A stretch of DNA of 64,000 bases, taken from Pedobacter riviphilus (GTDB taxonomy: Bacteria; Bacteroidota; Bacteroidia; Sphingobacteriales; Sphingobacteriaceae). The stretch's first letter is position 1; every line of letters starts with the position of its first letter. The stretch lies in NCBI RefSeq assembly GCF_014692875.1, contig NZ_CP061171.1, forward strand, positions 3,534,001 to 3,598,000, given 5' to 3'. Both the position numbers and the translations under genes were made by a program. Of this stretch, positions 53,881 to 61,190 are shown one piece after another. Under the pieces are notes generated by a model. It was not told the origin of the DNA and did not search any database. It saw nothing but the letters and a program-made list of their open reading frames with translations.

Positions 53881-55317
53881 TTAATGTCCACCAGAAATTT
53901 TCTCATCAAAATTAATTCCCTGTGTCTTCAAAATGGCACTTCCTTTAATTGCATAAAATGCAAGGTATGCAAAACACAGCACCCCAACTAAGTAACTGTA
54001 TTGGATACCTGTAAACTTTGAAAGGTATCCTTGCGCTAAACTCACAATACCACCGCCCATAATCATCATAATTAAAAAACTACTTCCCTGACTGGTGTGT
54101 TTACCTAAGCCACTAACAGCCAAAGTAAAAATACATGGCCACAATGTACTGCAGAATAAACCCACGCTAGTAAACGCGTAAACACTAGTCATACCTGTAG
54201 TAAACATACCAATAAATAAGGCTATAATGCCCATTACCGAAAAAATTAATAGCATGCGCGCCGGGTTTCCTTTACTGGCCATATCGGCACCAATTAATAC
54301 AACTATTACTGCTGCATATACATAAAATGGTGTTAAATCGTGTTTAGCGATAGCATTTGCAACTAAGAAAACACCAAAAGCTAAATAAGGTGCTACAAAT
54401 CTCAATATCTTTTGTAAGGTCATATCTTCAGTAAAAGCTTCTACCGCCCCTGTCCAACGACCAATCATTAAACTAGCCCAATATAAAGAAACATATGGAG
54501 CAATATCTTTAATGGCAAATCCTAATTTCTCTTCCATATATGCGGGTAAATTACTGGCAGTAGATACCTCTACACCAACATATAGAAAAATAGCAATCAT
54601 TCCCAGTACCAACTGCGGGTAATTCAAAGCAGATCCCTTAATCGATTTAGTATCATTTGCTGAAGCTTCTACTAAAGTAGGTCGATCAGGCAAAGACGAC
54701 ATTTTTAAAAATACAGCTACTAAAAGAAAGGCTACTCCTAATATTAAATATGGAATTTTTACACTTTCGATGCTCACATTGGTAGTAGCGCTTGTAGCAA
54801 CACCAAAAATAGCGAAGTTTACCAATAGTGGACCAATGGTTGTACCAAAATTATTAATACCACCTGCAAGTGTTAAACGTTGTGAACCAGTTTTAATTGG
54901 CCCCAAGGCAATAGCTAAAGGATTTGCAACAGTTTGTTGTAAAGAGAAACCCAGGGCAACAATAAACAAGCCAGATAACATTAACGGAAATGAGTGCAGA
55001 TTTGCTGCCGGGTAAAACAAAAGCGTTCCGGCTGCCGAAATAACAAGCCCCAAAGCTAAAGAGTTTTTGTAGCCTAATTTATTTACAATATCCTGGCCCA
55101 TTACTACCGAAATGCCATTATAAATTAAAGCGCCAACCGTATATGCAATGTAAAATGCAAATGATACCAACTGGCTTTGAAATTGAGTTAAATTAAAGGC
55201 CTGCTTAAATACCGGTATTAAAATATCATTACTGGCGGCCACAAAGCCCCAGAAAAAGAATACCGTGACCAAAGGAATAAATTGCCCCCATTTGGTTTGT
55301 GTTTGTTCTGAACTCAT
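53881..55317 (-). CDS. FucP/GluP-type sugar MFS transporter
   Basis: 478 residues, 12 membrane segments. The start 'FIPLVTVFFFWGFVAASNDILIPVFKQAFNLTQFQSQLVSFAFYIAY' matches L-fucose and glucose/galactose:H+ symporters, including the Asn-Asp of 'ASND' in the first helix. 'LQQTVANPLAIALGP' and 'RLTLAGGINNFGTTIGPLL' are further family marks. Imports a hexose or deoxyhexose by proton symport; the exact sugar is unknown. Divergent from the LysE-type gene, with short motifs in the shared gap. Confidence 0.92.
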   Translation of the reverse strand: MSSEQTQTKWGQFIPLVTVFFFWGFVAASNDILIPVFKQAFNLTQFQSQLVSFAFYIAYTVGALIYNGISVVMGQDIVNKLGYKNSLALGLVISAAGTLLFYPAANLHSFPLMLSGLFIVALGFSLQQTVANPLAIALGPIKTGSQRLTLAGGINNFGTTIGPLLVNFAIFGVATSATTNVSIESVKIPYLILGVAFLLVAVFLKMSSLPDRPTLVEASANDTKSIKGSALNYPQLVLGMIAIFLYVGVEVSTASNLPAYMEEKLGFAIKDIAPYVSLYWASLMIGRWTGAVEAFTEDMTLQKILRFVAPYLAFGVFLVANAIAKHDLTPFYVYAAVIVVLIGADMASKGNPARMLLIFSVMGIIALFIGMFTTGMTSVYAFTSVGLFCSTLWPCIFTLAVSGLGKHTSQGSSFLIMMIMGGGIVSLAQGYLSKFTGIQYSYLVGVLCFAYLAFYAIKGSAILKTQGINFDEKISGGH

Positions 55318-55379
55318 TTTTTAAATTTAGTTTTAGTGGCTCTAAACATAAATAAAAAAAAATGAAAACCAGTAATTTT

Positions 55380-55432
55380 ATGCAACCTATGCAACAAAAA
55401 TAAATGTTATATGTTTAGGTATAAAGTTGCAT
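55380..55432. promoter_or_regulatory. ATGCAAC motif cluster in the MFS/LysE divergent gap
   Basis: ATGCAAC occurs at 55380 and 55389 (9 bp apart) and its reverse complement GTTGCAT at 55426. Clustered identical heptamers in a 142-bp divergent promoter region suggest an operator, though chance is not excluded. Confidence 0.35.
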
Positions 55433-55459
55433 ATTCGCATATTATAAACAATACAATGC

Positions 55460-56086
55460 ATGTTTGAAGCCATATTACTCGGTATAGGAGCAGGGATTAT
55501 TTCGTCGTTTTTAACTGGGCCGGTATTTTTTGCAATGATCAAAACTAGCATAGAAAGGGGCTTCAAAGCTGGGTTTTCTTTAGCTATTGGCGTAATTATT
55601 AGTGATGTGATCTTAATTGGCCTGGTTCTTTTTGGTAGCCAGTTTGTTGATTATAAAGCCGAATTTGATAAATACGTTGGCAGCATTGGCGGTGTATTTC
55701 TGCTTGCAGTGGGTATTTATTACCTGCTTTCTAAAATTACCGTACATTACGATAGCACCACGCTTCAAAAAGTGAGTAAACGGGGTTATGTACTCAAAGG
55801 TTTTTTAATGTGCATCCTCACTCCTTCTACCCTCATGTTCTGGATTATTGTAAGTGGGATCATTTCGGTTAAATTGAACAATATGCTGAACGAAAAATTA
55901 GTTTGCTTTTTTATCGCCATGGCTACTCAATTAAGCATCGATGGAGCAAAGAGCTTTTACTCCAGTAAACTCCGTTATAAAATAAAAGAAGATGCACTGA
56001 AGAAACTCAATAAAATAGCCGGGGTAGTGATTATCTTTTTCGCCTTCTGGCTCATTATTAAAACCTACCTGAAGTTTTACGCATAA
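55460..56086 (+). CDS. LysE/RhtB-type amino acid exporter
   Basis: 208 residues, about six membrane segments. 'LGIGAGIISSFLTGPVFFAMIKTSIERGFKAGFSLAIGVIISD' is the LysE/RhtB N-terminal signature (G-P-x-x-F x12 G). 'GGVFLLAVGIYYLL' and 'GFLMCILTPSTLMFWI' correspond to later conserved helices. Expected to export an amino acid or similar small solute. Convergent with purF. Confidence 0.88.
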   Translation: MFEAILLGIGAGIISSFLTGPVFFAMIKTSIERGFKAGFSLAIGVIISDVILIGLVLFGSQFVDYKAEFDKYVGSIGGVFLLAVGIYYLLSKITVHYDSTTLQKVSKRGYVLKGFLMCILTPSTLMFWIIVSGIISVKLNNMLNEKLVCFFIAMATQLSIDGAKSFYSSKLRYKIKEDALKKLNKIAGVVIIFFAFWLIIKTYLKFYA

Positions 56087-56147
56087 AAATTGAACAGACT
56101 CAGTACATTAATGTCTGATGTACGCTGTACCTTTGAGGTTAATATTA

Positions 56148-56265
56148 TTTTTTGGAAAGCAACAGCACTGCTCCTATTAAACGCTAGTCCTGCCAATGCT
56201 GCATTCCTCACCCGATAAAAGATCGGGTTCCGGGCTTTCCGCGAATGTCAGGTTTAGATTAGGGA
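56148..56265 (+). repeat. Dispersed intergenic element, copy F (5' half)
   Basis: Starts TTTTTTGGAAAGCAACAGCA, then ACGCTAGTCCTGCCAATGC, an inner GATAAAAGATCGGG hairpin, CCGGGCTTTCCGCG and AATGTCAGGTTTAG. It matches the first ~115 bp of copy E; the 3' half is absent. It lies between convergent lysE-type and purF genes. Confidence 0.65.
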
Positions 56266-56310
56266 AGATCGTACTCGATCTTACGGTCACCCTGGCAGAA
56301 AATGAGCGCA

Positions 56311-56342
56311 AAAAAATAGCCCATATAAATATGAGCTATTTG
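56311..56342 (-). terminator. purF terminator
   Basis: AAATAGC-c-CATAT pairs with ATATG-a-GCTATTT; on the minus strand the stem is followed by TTTGCGC after a run of A on the plus strand. Confidence 0.6.
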
Positions 56343-56372
56343 TTATTCAAGTACCCTTTAGGGGGTATGGGC

Positions 56373-58274
56373 CTAATAAGCCCTTTGGTTATTTCCTTCT
56401 TTCCAGTTAACAAAAGCTTTATTAACCACTTTGTTTCCACCTGGGGTGGGATAATTTCCTGAGAAATACCAGTCACCTTTGTTTTTCGGACAAGCTTCAT
56501 GCAGGTTCTCTAAACTTTGATAAATGACTTCAACCTCAGCAACAGTACCTTTTGGTGTAATAATCTGTGCTATTTTAGCCGAAATTTCTTCTGGAGTAAA
56601 TGGTTTATAAATTTCCTTAACGTGGTTTACAATTTCCTCTTTTGGTAAAAGTAACGAAGCTTTACATTTCGTGTAAACATCTTCTATTACCTGCCACATA
56701 CCGCGCTCTGTTAACAGTTGAATAGCCGCATCGAAAGCCACGAACTGTCCCATCCTACTCATATCGATACCATAACAATCAGGGTAACGGATCTGAGGTG
56801 CAGAAGAAACAATAATAATTTTCTTCGGATGTAAACGGTCAACAATTTTAATGATACTCTGCTTTAAGGTAGTACCACGTACAATCGAATCATCAAGTGC
56901 TACTAAAGTATCCTGGTGGTTATTGATAATACCATAAGTAGTATCGTAAACGTGTGCCACCATTTCGCTACGATCAGCATCCTGGGTGATGAAAGTTCTT
57001 AGCTTTACATCTTTAACAGCCAGCTTTTCTACACGTGGTGCTAAAGACAACAGGTCTTCAAGCTGTTGATCTGTTAGCGATTCTTTTTTATGTAAAAGTA
57101 TATCTTTCTGGTGCCTGCGTACATATTGCTGAACACCATCAACCATTCCGAAAAACGCCACTTCTGCCGTATTTGGAATAAATGAGAATACTGTATTTTT
57201 TAAATCGTAATTAACGGCCTGAAGAATTTTATCACTCAATAAACGGCCTAACTGCTTGCGTTCGCGGTAAATCTCTACATCACTTCCTTTTGAGAAATAG
57301 ATACGCTCGAAAGAGCAAGATAACCTTTCGGTAGGCTCGCGGAATTGCTCCATGCTTACCTCACCATTTTTCTTGATAATTAAAGCATGGCCCGGATCGA
57401 TCTCTTTAACATCTTTAAACTGAATATTAAATGCAGTTTGCAAAGCTGGTCTTTCAGAGGCCGCTACAACGATCTCATCATCATAATAATAATATGCCGG
57501 ACGGATACCTGCCGGATCGCGCATAATAAACGAGTCGCCATTACCAACCATACCACAGATAGAATAACCACCATCCCAGGTTTTGGCCGAGCGGCGAAGG
57601 ATATTGGCAATATCTAAATTATCAGATATTTTGTGTGTAATAGCAACGTTATCATGCCCTTCTTTTTTATACTGATCGAAAAGCTCCTGGTTCTCATCAT
57701 CTAAAAAGTGACCGATTTTTTCTAATACTGTAACCGTATCTGCTTTTTCTTTTGGGTGTTGACCTAACTCGTATAATTGTTCCAGTAACTCATCAACATT
57801 CGTCATGTTAAAGTTACCTGCAATAACCAGGTTACGTGTCATCCAATTATTTTGCCTTAAAAAAGGGTGGCAATTTTCGATACTGTTTTTACCATGCGTA
57901 CCATAACGCAAATGGCCCATTAACACCTCGCCGATAAAGCTTACGTTGTTTTTGAGCCATTCTGTATCCTGCATTAATTCAGGAGTGTTTTCTTGGATAT
58001 CAACAAATTTGTTCTGCACATATTCGAAAATATCGGCTACCGCATTAGATGCCATGCTCCGGTATCGGCTAATGTACCTACTGCCCGGTTTCATATCCAA
58101 TTTAATGGTGGCAATACCTGCGCCATCCTGGCCCCGGTTATGCTGTTTTTCCATTAAAAGGTATAATTTGTTAAGGCCGTAAAGTGCTGTACCGTACTTT
58201 TGCTGGTAGTAAGAAAGTGGTTTTAACAGGCGAATAAAAGCGATTCCGCATTCGTGTTTTATCTGATCACTCAT
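56373..58274 (-). CDS. purF: Amidophosphoribosyltransferase
   Basis: 633 residues from ATG 58274; the longer in-frame TTG lies inside the -7 box. After a short propeptide MSDQIKHE, Cys9 starts the class-II glutamine amidotransferase domain ('ECGIAFIRL', 'HNRGQDGAGIAT', 'GHLRYGTHG', 'AGNFNMTN'). The phosphoribosyltransferase domain carries the PRPP motif 'LVALDDSIVRGTTLK'. It catalyses the first committed step of purine synthesis. At ~633 residues it is longer than the E. coli enzyme (~505), a form common in Bacteroidota, with extra sequence around 'KKIGHFLDDENQ' and 'RKDI...LEDLLSLAPRVEKL'. Confidence 0.93.
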   Translation of the reverse strand: MSDQIKHECGIAFIRLLKPLSYYQQKYGTALYGLNKLYLLMEKQHNRGQDGAGIATIKLDMKPGSRYISRYRSMASNAVADIFEYVQNKFVDIQENTPELMQDTEWLKNNVSFIGEVLMGHLRYGTHGKNSIENCHPFLRQNNWMTRNLVIAGNFNMTNVDELLEQLYELGQHPKEKADTVTVLEKIGHFLDDENQELFDQYKKEGHDNVAITHKISDNLDIANILRRSAKTWDGGYSICGMVGNGDSFIMRDPAGIRPAYYYYDDEIVVAASERPALQTAFNIQFKDVKEIDPGHALIIKKNGEVSMEQFREPTERLSCSFERIYFSKGSDVEIYRERKQLGRLLSDKILQAVNYDLKNTVFSFIPNTAEVAFFGMVDGVQQYVRRHQKDILLHKKESLTDQQLEDLLSLAPRVEKLAVKDVKLRTFITQDADRSEMVAHVYDTTYGIINNHQDTLVALDDSIVRGTTLKQSIIKIVDRLHPKKIIIVSSAPQIRYPDCYGIDMSRMGQFVAFDAAIQLLTERGMWQVIEDVYTKCKASLLLPKEEIVNHVKEIYKPFTPEEISAKIAQIITPKGTVAEVEVIYQSLENLHEACPKNKGDWYFSGNYPTPGGNKVVNKAFVNWKEGNNQRAY

Positions 58275-58292
58275 TGTGTGGGTTTGAAGCCG

Positions 58293-58319
58293 CAAAGTTA
58301 TCCTTTTAACTTGTTACAA
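58293..58319 (-). promoter_or_regulatory. purF promoter
   Basis: On the minus strand TTG (58319-58317), a 16-base spacer and TAACTTTG (58300-58293), followed by an ~18-base leader. The spacer is two bases shorter than at blaI and ettA. Confidence 0.5.
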
Positions 58320-58451
58320 CCTAAAGAAAAATACTTTCTTTTGTCACAACGGAGTTAATTTGGAATCATACAATTTAACCATTTAGAATTATTCAAAAAT
58401 AGCTAAAAACGATAAGTTATTAAAAAGATCCAAAAAAAGCGCAAAATTCCT

Positions 58452-58561
58452 TTACCCTTTGTTTACCCTTTCTTGCTACCAAGTTAACCCCAGGGTTACC
58501 CCAGGCTTACCCCAGGCTTACCCCAGGCTTACCTATTCTTTACCTTTTGGTTACCTAAAAG
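58452..58561. repeat. 11-bp-phased TTACC array
   Basis: About ten consecutive units begin TTACC or a near variant at an 11-bp pitch (one 10-bp and one 12-bp unit). They include three exact TTACCCCAGGC units at 58496, 58507 and 58518, then TTACCTATTCT, TTACCTTTTGG and TTACCTAAAAG. The last units also form a perfect 11-bp hairpin, CTTTACCTTTT (58538-58548) with AAAAGGTAAAG (58557-58567). It lies in the 574-bp gap 58275-58848. Confidence 0.85.
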
Positions 58562-58567
58562 GTAAAG

Positions 58568-58675
58568 CCAGGGGCTGCTTTGGGCCTTTCTTCGGTATGC
58601 CAGGGCCGATGCTGCCCGCCAGCAAGTACGAAGCGCACCTGTTCAAGAATGGCCTTGCAATACATTCCTCCCTGT
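58568..58675. other. GC-rich block following the TTACC array
   Basis: About 100 bp of visibly higher GC than the surroundings (for example GCCAGGGCCGATGCTGCCCG and AAGCGCACCTGTTC). An open frame crosses it on the plus strand, but its upstream part is the repeat array, so a gene is not called. The remainder of the gap to murI is AT-rich with nothing seen. Confidence 0.5.
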
Positions 58676-58848
58676 TTTAAACAAGCATAGATTTGCTAAA
58701 GAACATCTTCAATCCGTTAACATTTCATCTTAATGAAAAGTGCTAAACAGACATGGGTTGCCAGTTAGCAATTTGCAGTTAACCTATTTTAGCTGGCAAT
58801 TGGCCGTCAACAATCAAAACAATCTGGCAATTTAACAATTCATATCCC

Positions 58849-59667
58849 TCATAGCTTATTAGATTTCAGCGACTCTCCAAAAAAAACGGAGGCATGTTCA
58901 TCAAAAGCAATTGGATCGCCACTAGTATAAAAAGATTTCTCTCCCTGCTTACCTAACTTTTGTTCCATTTCAGGGTGTCTCTTTAAATAATCAGCTAAAC
59001 TATTGGCTACAATCTCGCCTTGCGTTAAAACGCTTATATGATCTGGAAATACTTTCTTCAGTTTAGGCATTAACAAGGGATAATGCGTGCAAGCCAATAG
59101 TACACAATCGATATCTGCCGATTGGTTAAGTAATTGATCGCAATACTCACTTATAAAAAAGTCTGCGCCAGGCTGTAAGTGTTCGTTGTTTTCGATCAGT
59201 GGAACCCACATTGGGCAGCTTTGCTGGTAAACTTTAATTTCAGGAAAAAATTTATTGATCTCTAAAAGATAAGATTGAGAATTAACCGTTCCCCTGGTTC
59301 CCATTACGCCAACTTGTTTTGTGCTGGTATATCTGTCAATAACCTCTGCAGTAGGCCTAATTACCCCCAATACTCTCCTATCGGGATATTTAGCAGGAAG
59401 ATCTATTTGCTGGATGGTTCTAAGTGCTTTCGCAGATGCGGTGTTGCATGCCAGGATAACCAAATGGCATCCTTTAGCAAAAAGCCATTCTACGCATTCT
59501 AAAGTATATTTATAAATGGTATCAAAAGAATGATCGCCATAGGGCGAACGGGCATTATCGCCTAAATAGATATAATTGTAATCGGGCAATTTATCAGCAA
59601 TAGAACGGAAAACCGTTAACCCACCATAACCTGAATCGAAAATGCCTATTGGCGAAGAGTTTTGCAT
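58849..59667 (-). CDS. murI: Glutamate racemase
   Basis: 272 residues. Catalytic features: 'IGIFDSGYGGLTVF' (Asp11-Ser12), Cys74 in 'VILACNTASAKAL' and Cys193 in 'VLLACTHYPLL', the two thiols that act as acid and base. It makes D-glutamate for peptidoglycan in the cytosol. It is the last gene of the uppS-bamA-ompH-ompH-murI group, separated from the chaperone genes by a terminator and a repeat. Confidence 0.97.
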   Translation of the reverse strand: MQNSSPIGIFDSGYGGLTVFRSIADKLPDYNYIYLGDNARSPYGDHSFDTIYKYTLECVEWLFAKGCHLVILACNTASAKALRTIQQIDLPAKYPDRRVLGVIRPTAEVIDRYTSTKQVGVMGTRGTVNSQSYLLEINKFFPEIKVYQQSCPMWVPLIENNEHLQPGADFFISEYCDQLLNQSADIDCVLLACTHYPLLMPKLKKVFPDHISVLTQGEIVANSLADYLKRHPEMEQKLGKQGEKSFYTSGDPIAFDEHASVFFGESLKSNKL

Positions 59668-59721
59668 GCCTTTGATGTTGGAAAGTTGAAATGTAGGAAT
59701 ATTAGTTGAAATGTTAAAATG

Positions 59722-59817
59722 ATCGCCTTCCTAAACTTGTTTCAGGATATTACCCACAGGAAAATGAGACATTAAAGATGCTGAAATAAATCCGATGGCT
59801 ATCGGATCAGCATGACG
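59722..59817. repeat. Inverted-end repeat copy (…ATGACG)
   Basis: Left CCTAAACTTGTTTCAGGATA, right AAGATGCTGAAATAAATCCG with a nested CCGATGG/CTATCGG hairpin and then CAGCATGACG. It lies between murI and the second ompH gene. Confidence 0.6.
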
Positions 59818-59830
59818 AAACTGCGTAAAC

Positions 59831-59863
59831 AAAAAAGCGGAACTAAGTTAGACTTAATTCCGC
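59831..59863 (-). terminator. Terminator of the ompH pair
   Basis: A 12-bp stem with one mismatch (GCGGAAcTAAGT / ACTTAaTTCCGC) and 3-base loop; followed by TTTTTT on the minus strand. Confidence 0.85.
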
Positions 59864-59916
59864 AGTATCTTTTTATGGCTTGAGCCGTATAACTCAAGAC
59901 TATAGATTGATAAAGA

Positions 59917-60495
59917 CTATTTCTTAGGAGCAGCTGTTTTTGCAGCGGTTGCTGTAATACCTAATTTAGATTTAACTGCAGCAGTAATATCATCACCACC
60001 ATCCCAGAATACTAAATTGTTACCACCCTGTCCGTTTGCGATATCGAAAACGTAAGCTAAACCTTTTTCTTTAGCTACAGCAGAAATTGCGGTTGCAACT
60101 TTAGCTTGGATTGGTTGGAATAATTCACCTTGTTTAGTACCTATATCTTGTGAAGCTTTAGTGCGCGCATCAGTAATGCGTTTTTCTAAATCCTGTAATT
60201 CTTGACCTGCAGCTTGTAATTCTTTACCCACTGTTTCTTTATTAGCCTCGCTTAAAGTTTTTTGTTTAGCTTCTGCAGCAGCCATTTTACTTTGATATTC
60301 TTTGATCATTGCATCAATATCTGCTTGCTTTTGTTTACCTAATGTTTCTAAAGTGGTTTGAGCGGTTTTAGCTTCTGGTAAATTTGCAAATACCTCCTCA
60401 GAATTAATGTGACCCAATTTTTGTTGTGCATTTGCCATATTCGCTGTAAACAATAAACCTGCTGCTACAAAGAATACGTTAATTAACTTTCTCAT
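59917..60495 (-). CDS. OmpH/Skp-family periplasmic chaperone (second copy)
   Basis: 192 residues. Signal peptide 'VFFVAAGLLFTANMANAQ'; then 'KLGHINSEEVFANLPEAKTAQTTLETLGKQ', a long charged helical hairpin (~45-130) and 'AISAVAKEKGLAYVFDIANG', the Skp core strand and tentacle layout. The C-terminus adds an Ala/Lys tail (TATAAKTAAPKK). It holds unfolded outer-membrane proteins in the periplasm. Paralogue of the gene just upstream, both after bamA. Confidence 0.92.
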   Translation of the reverse strand: MRKLINVFFVAAGLLFTANMANAQQKLGHINSEEVFANLPEAKTAQTTLETLGKQKQADIDAMIKEYQSKMAAAEAKQKTLSEANKETVGKELQAAGQELQDLEKRITDARTKASQDIGTKQGELFQPIQAKVATAISAVAKEKGLAYVFDIANGQGGNNLVFWDGGDDITAAVKSKLGITATAAKTAAPKK

Positions 60496-60558
60496 CGTTT
60501 TATTTTACTTTTTTATTTTTTTCTAATTGTTTTTCTTCAAAAATCAGGGGCGAATATA

Positions 60559-61089
60559 CTAATTATTTACAGTCCCCGGTTTATAACCTAATTTTACAAT
60601 TACATCATTACTAACATCGTAACTGCTACTTGCATAAATCATCATTGTTGCTTCACTGCTCTTGTCGAAAATGAAGTCTAAATATTTAGATTTTGCAATC
60701 TGTTTAATCGCCTCGGCTACTTTATCCTGAATAGGTTTAATTAATTTTACCCTGCTTTGAAAAAGATCTCCATCTGGTCCAAACTTAGAACGTTGAAATT
60801 CTTTAGCCTGTTTTTCTTTTTCTATAATTTCGTTTTCACGGCGTTTGCGCATATCATCAGTTAACAAAACCTGATCGGCCTGATAAGCTTTGTACATCCT
60901 GTCTATTTCAGAAAAATTCTGATCTACTTGTTGTTGCCACTGTTTAGAGGCAACGTCTAATTGAGTTAATGCCGATTTATATTCTGGTAAATGCTTCAAA
61001 ATATACTCCGTGTCTACATAAGCAAACTTCTGTGCAAAGGCACCAAAAGAAGTGCAAAGTAGGAATGCGATAAAAAGATATTTCTTCAT
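60559..61089 (-). CDS. OmpH/Skp-family periplasmic chaperone (first copy)
   Basis: 176 residues. Signal peptide 'YLFIAFLLCTSFGAFAQ'; 'KFAYVDTEYILKHLPEYKSALTQLDVASKQWQQQ' starts the Skp fold; helical tentacles follow; 'VAEAIKQIAKSKYLDFIFDKSSEATMMIY' closes the core. It differs from the downstream copy in lacking the Ala/Lys tail. 63 bp separate the two chaperone genes, and it follows bamA by about 100 bp, consistent with one envelope-assembly transcript. Confidence 0.92.
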   Translation of the reverse strand: MKKYLFIAFLLCTSFGAFAQKFAYVDTEYILKHLPEYKSALTQLDVASKQWQQQVDQNFSEIDRMYKAYQADQVLLTDDMRKRRENEIIEKEKQAKEFQRSKFGPDGDLFQSRVKLIKPIQDKVAEAIKQIAKSKYLDFIFDKSSEATMMIYASSSYDVSNDVIVKLGYKPGTVNN

Positions 61090-61190
61090 TTTGTGTGTGT
61101 GTTAATGATATAGTTAATAACCTAAGCTTTGTTTAAACTCTTATTGCAATGATTTATTGCATAATTAGTTAATTTTTTGTTCTTTATCAA

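Noticed and set aside
58459..58680. 73-codon frame on the plus strand
   Set aside because: Its first half is the TTACC array and the peptide is low-complexity; no sign of a real gene.
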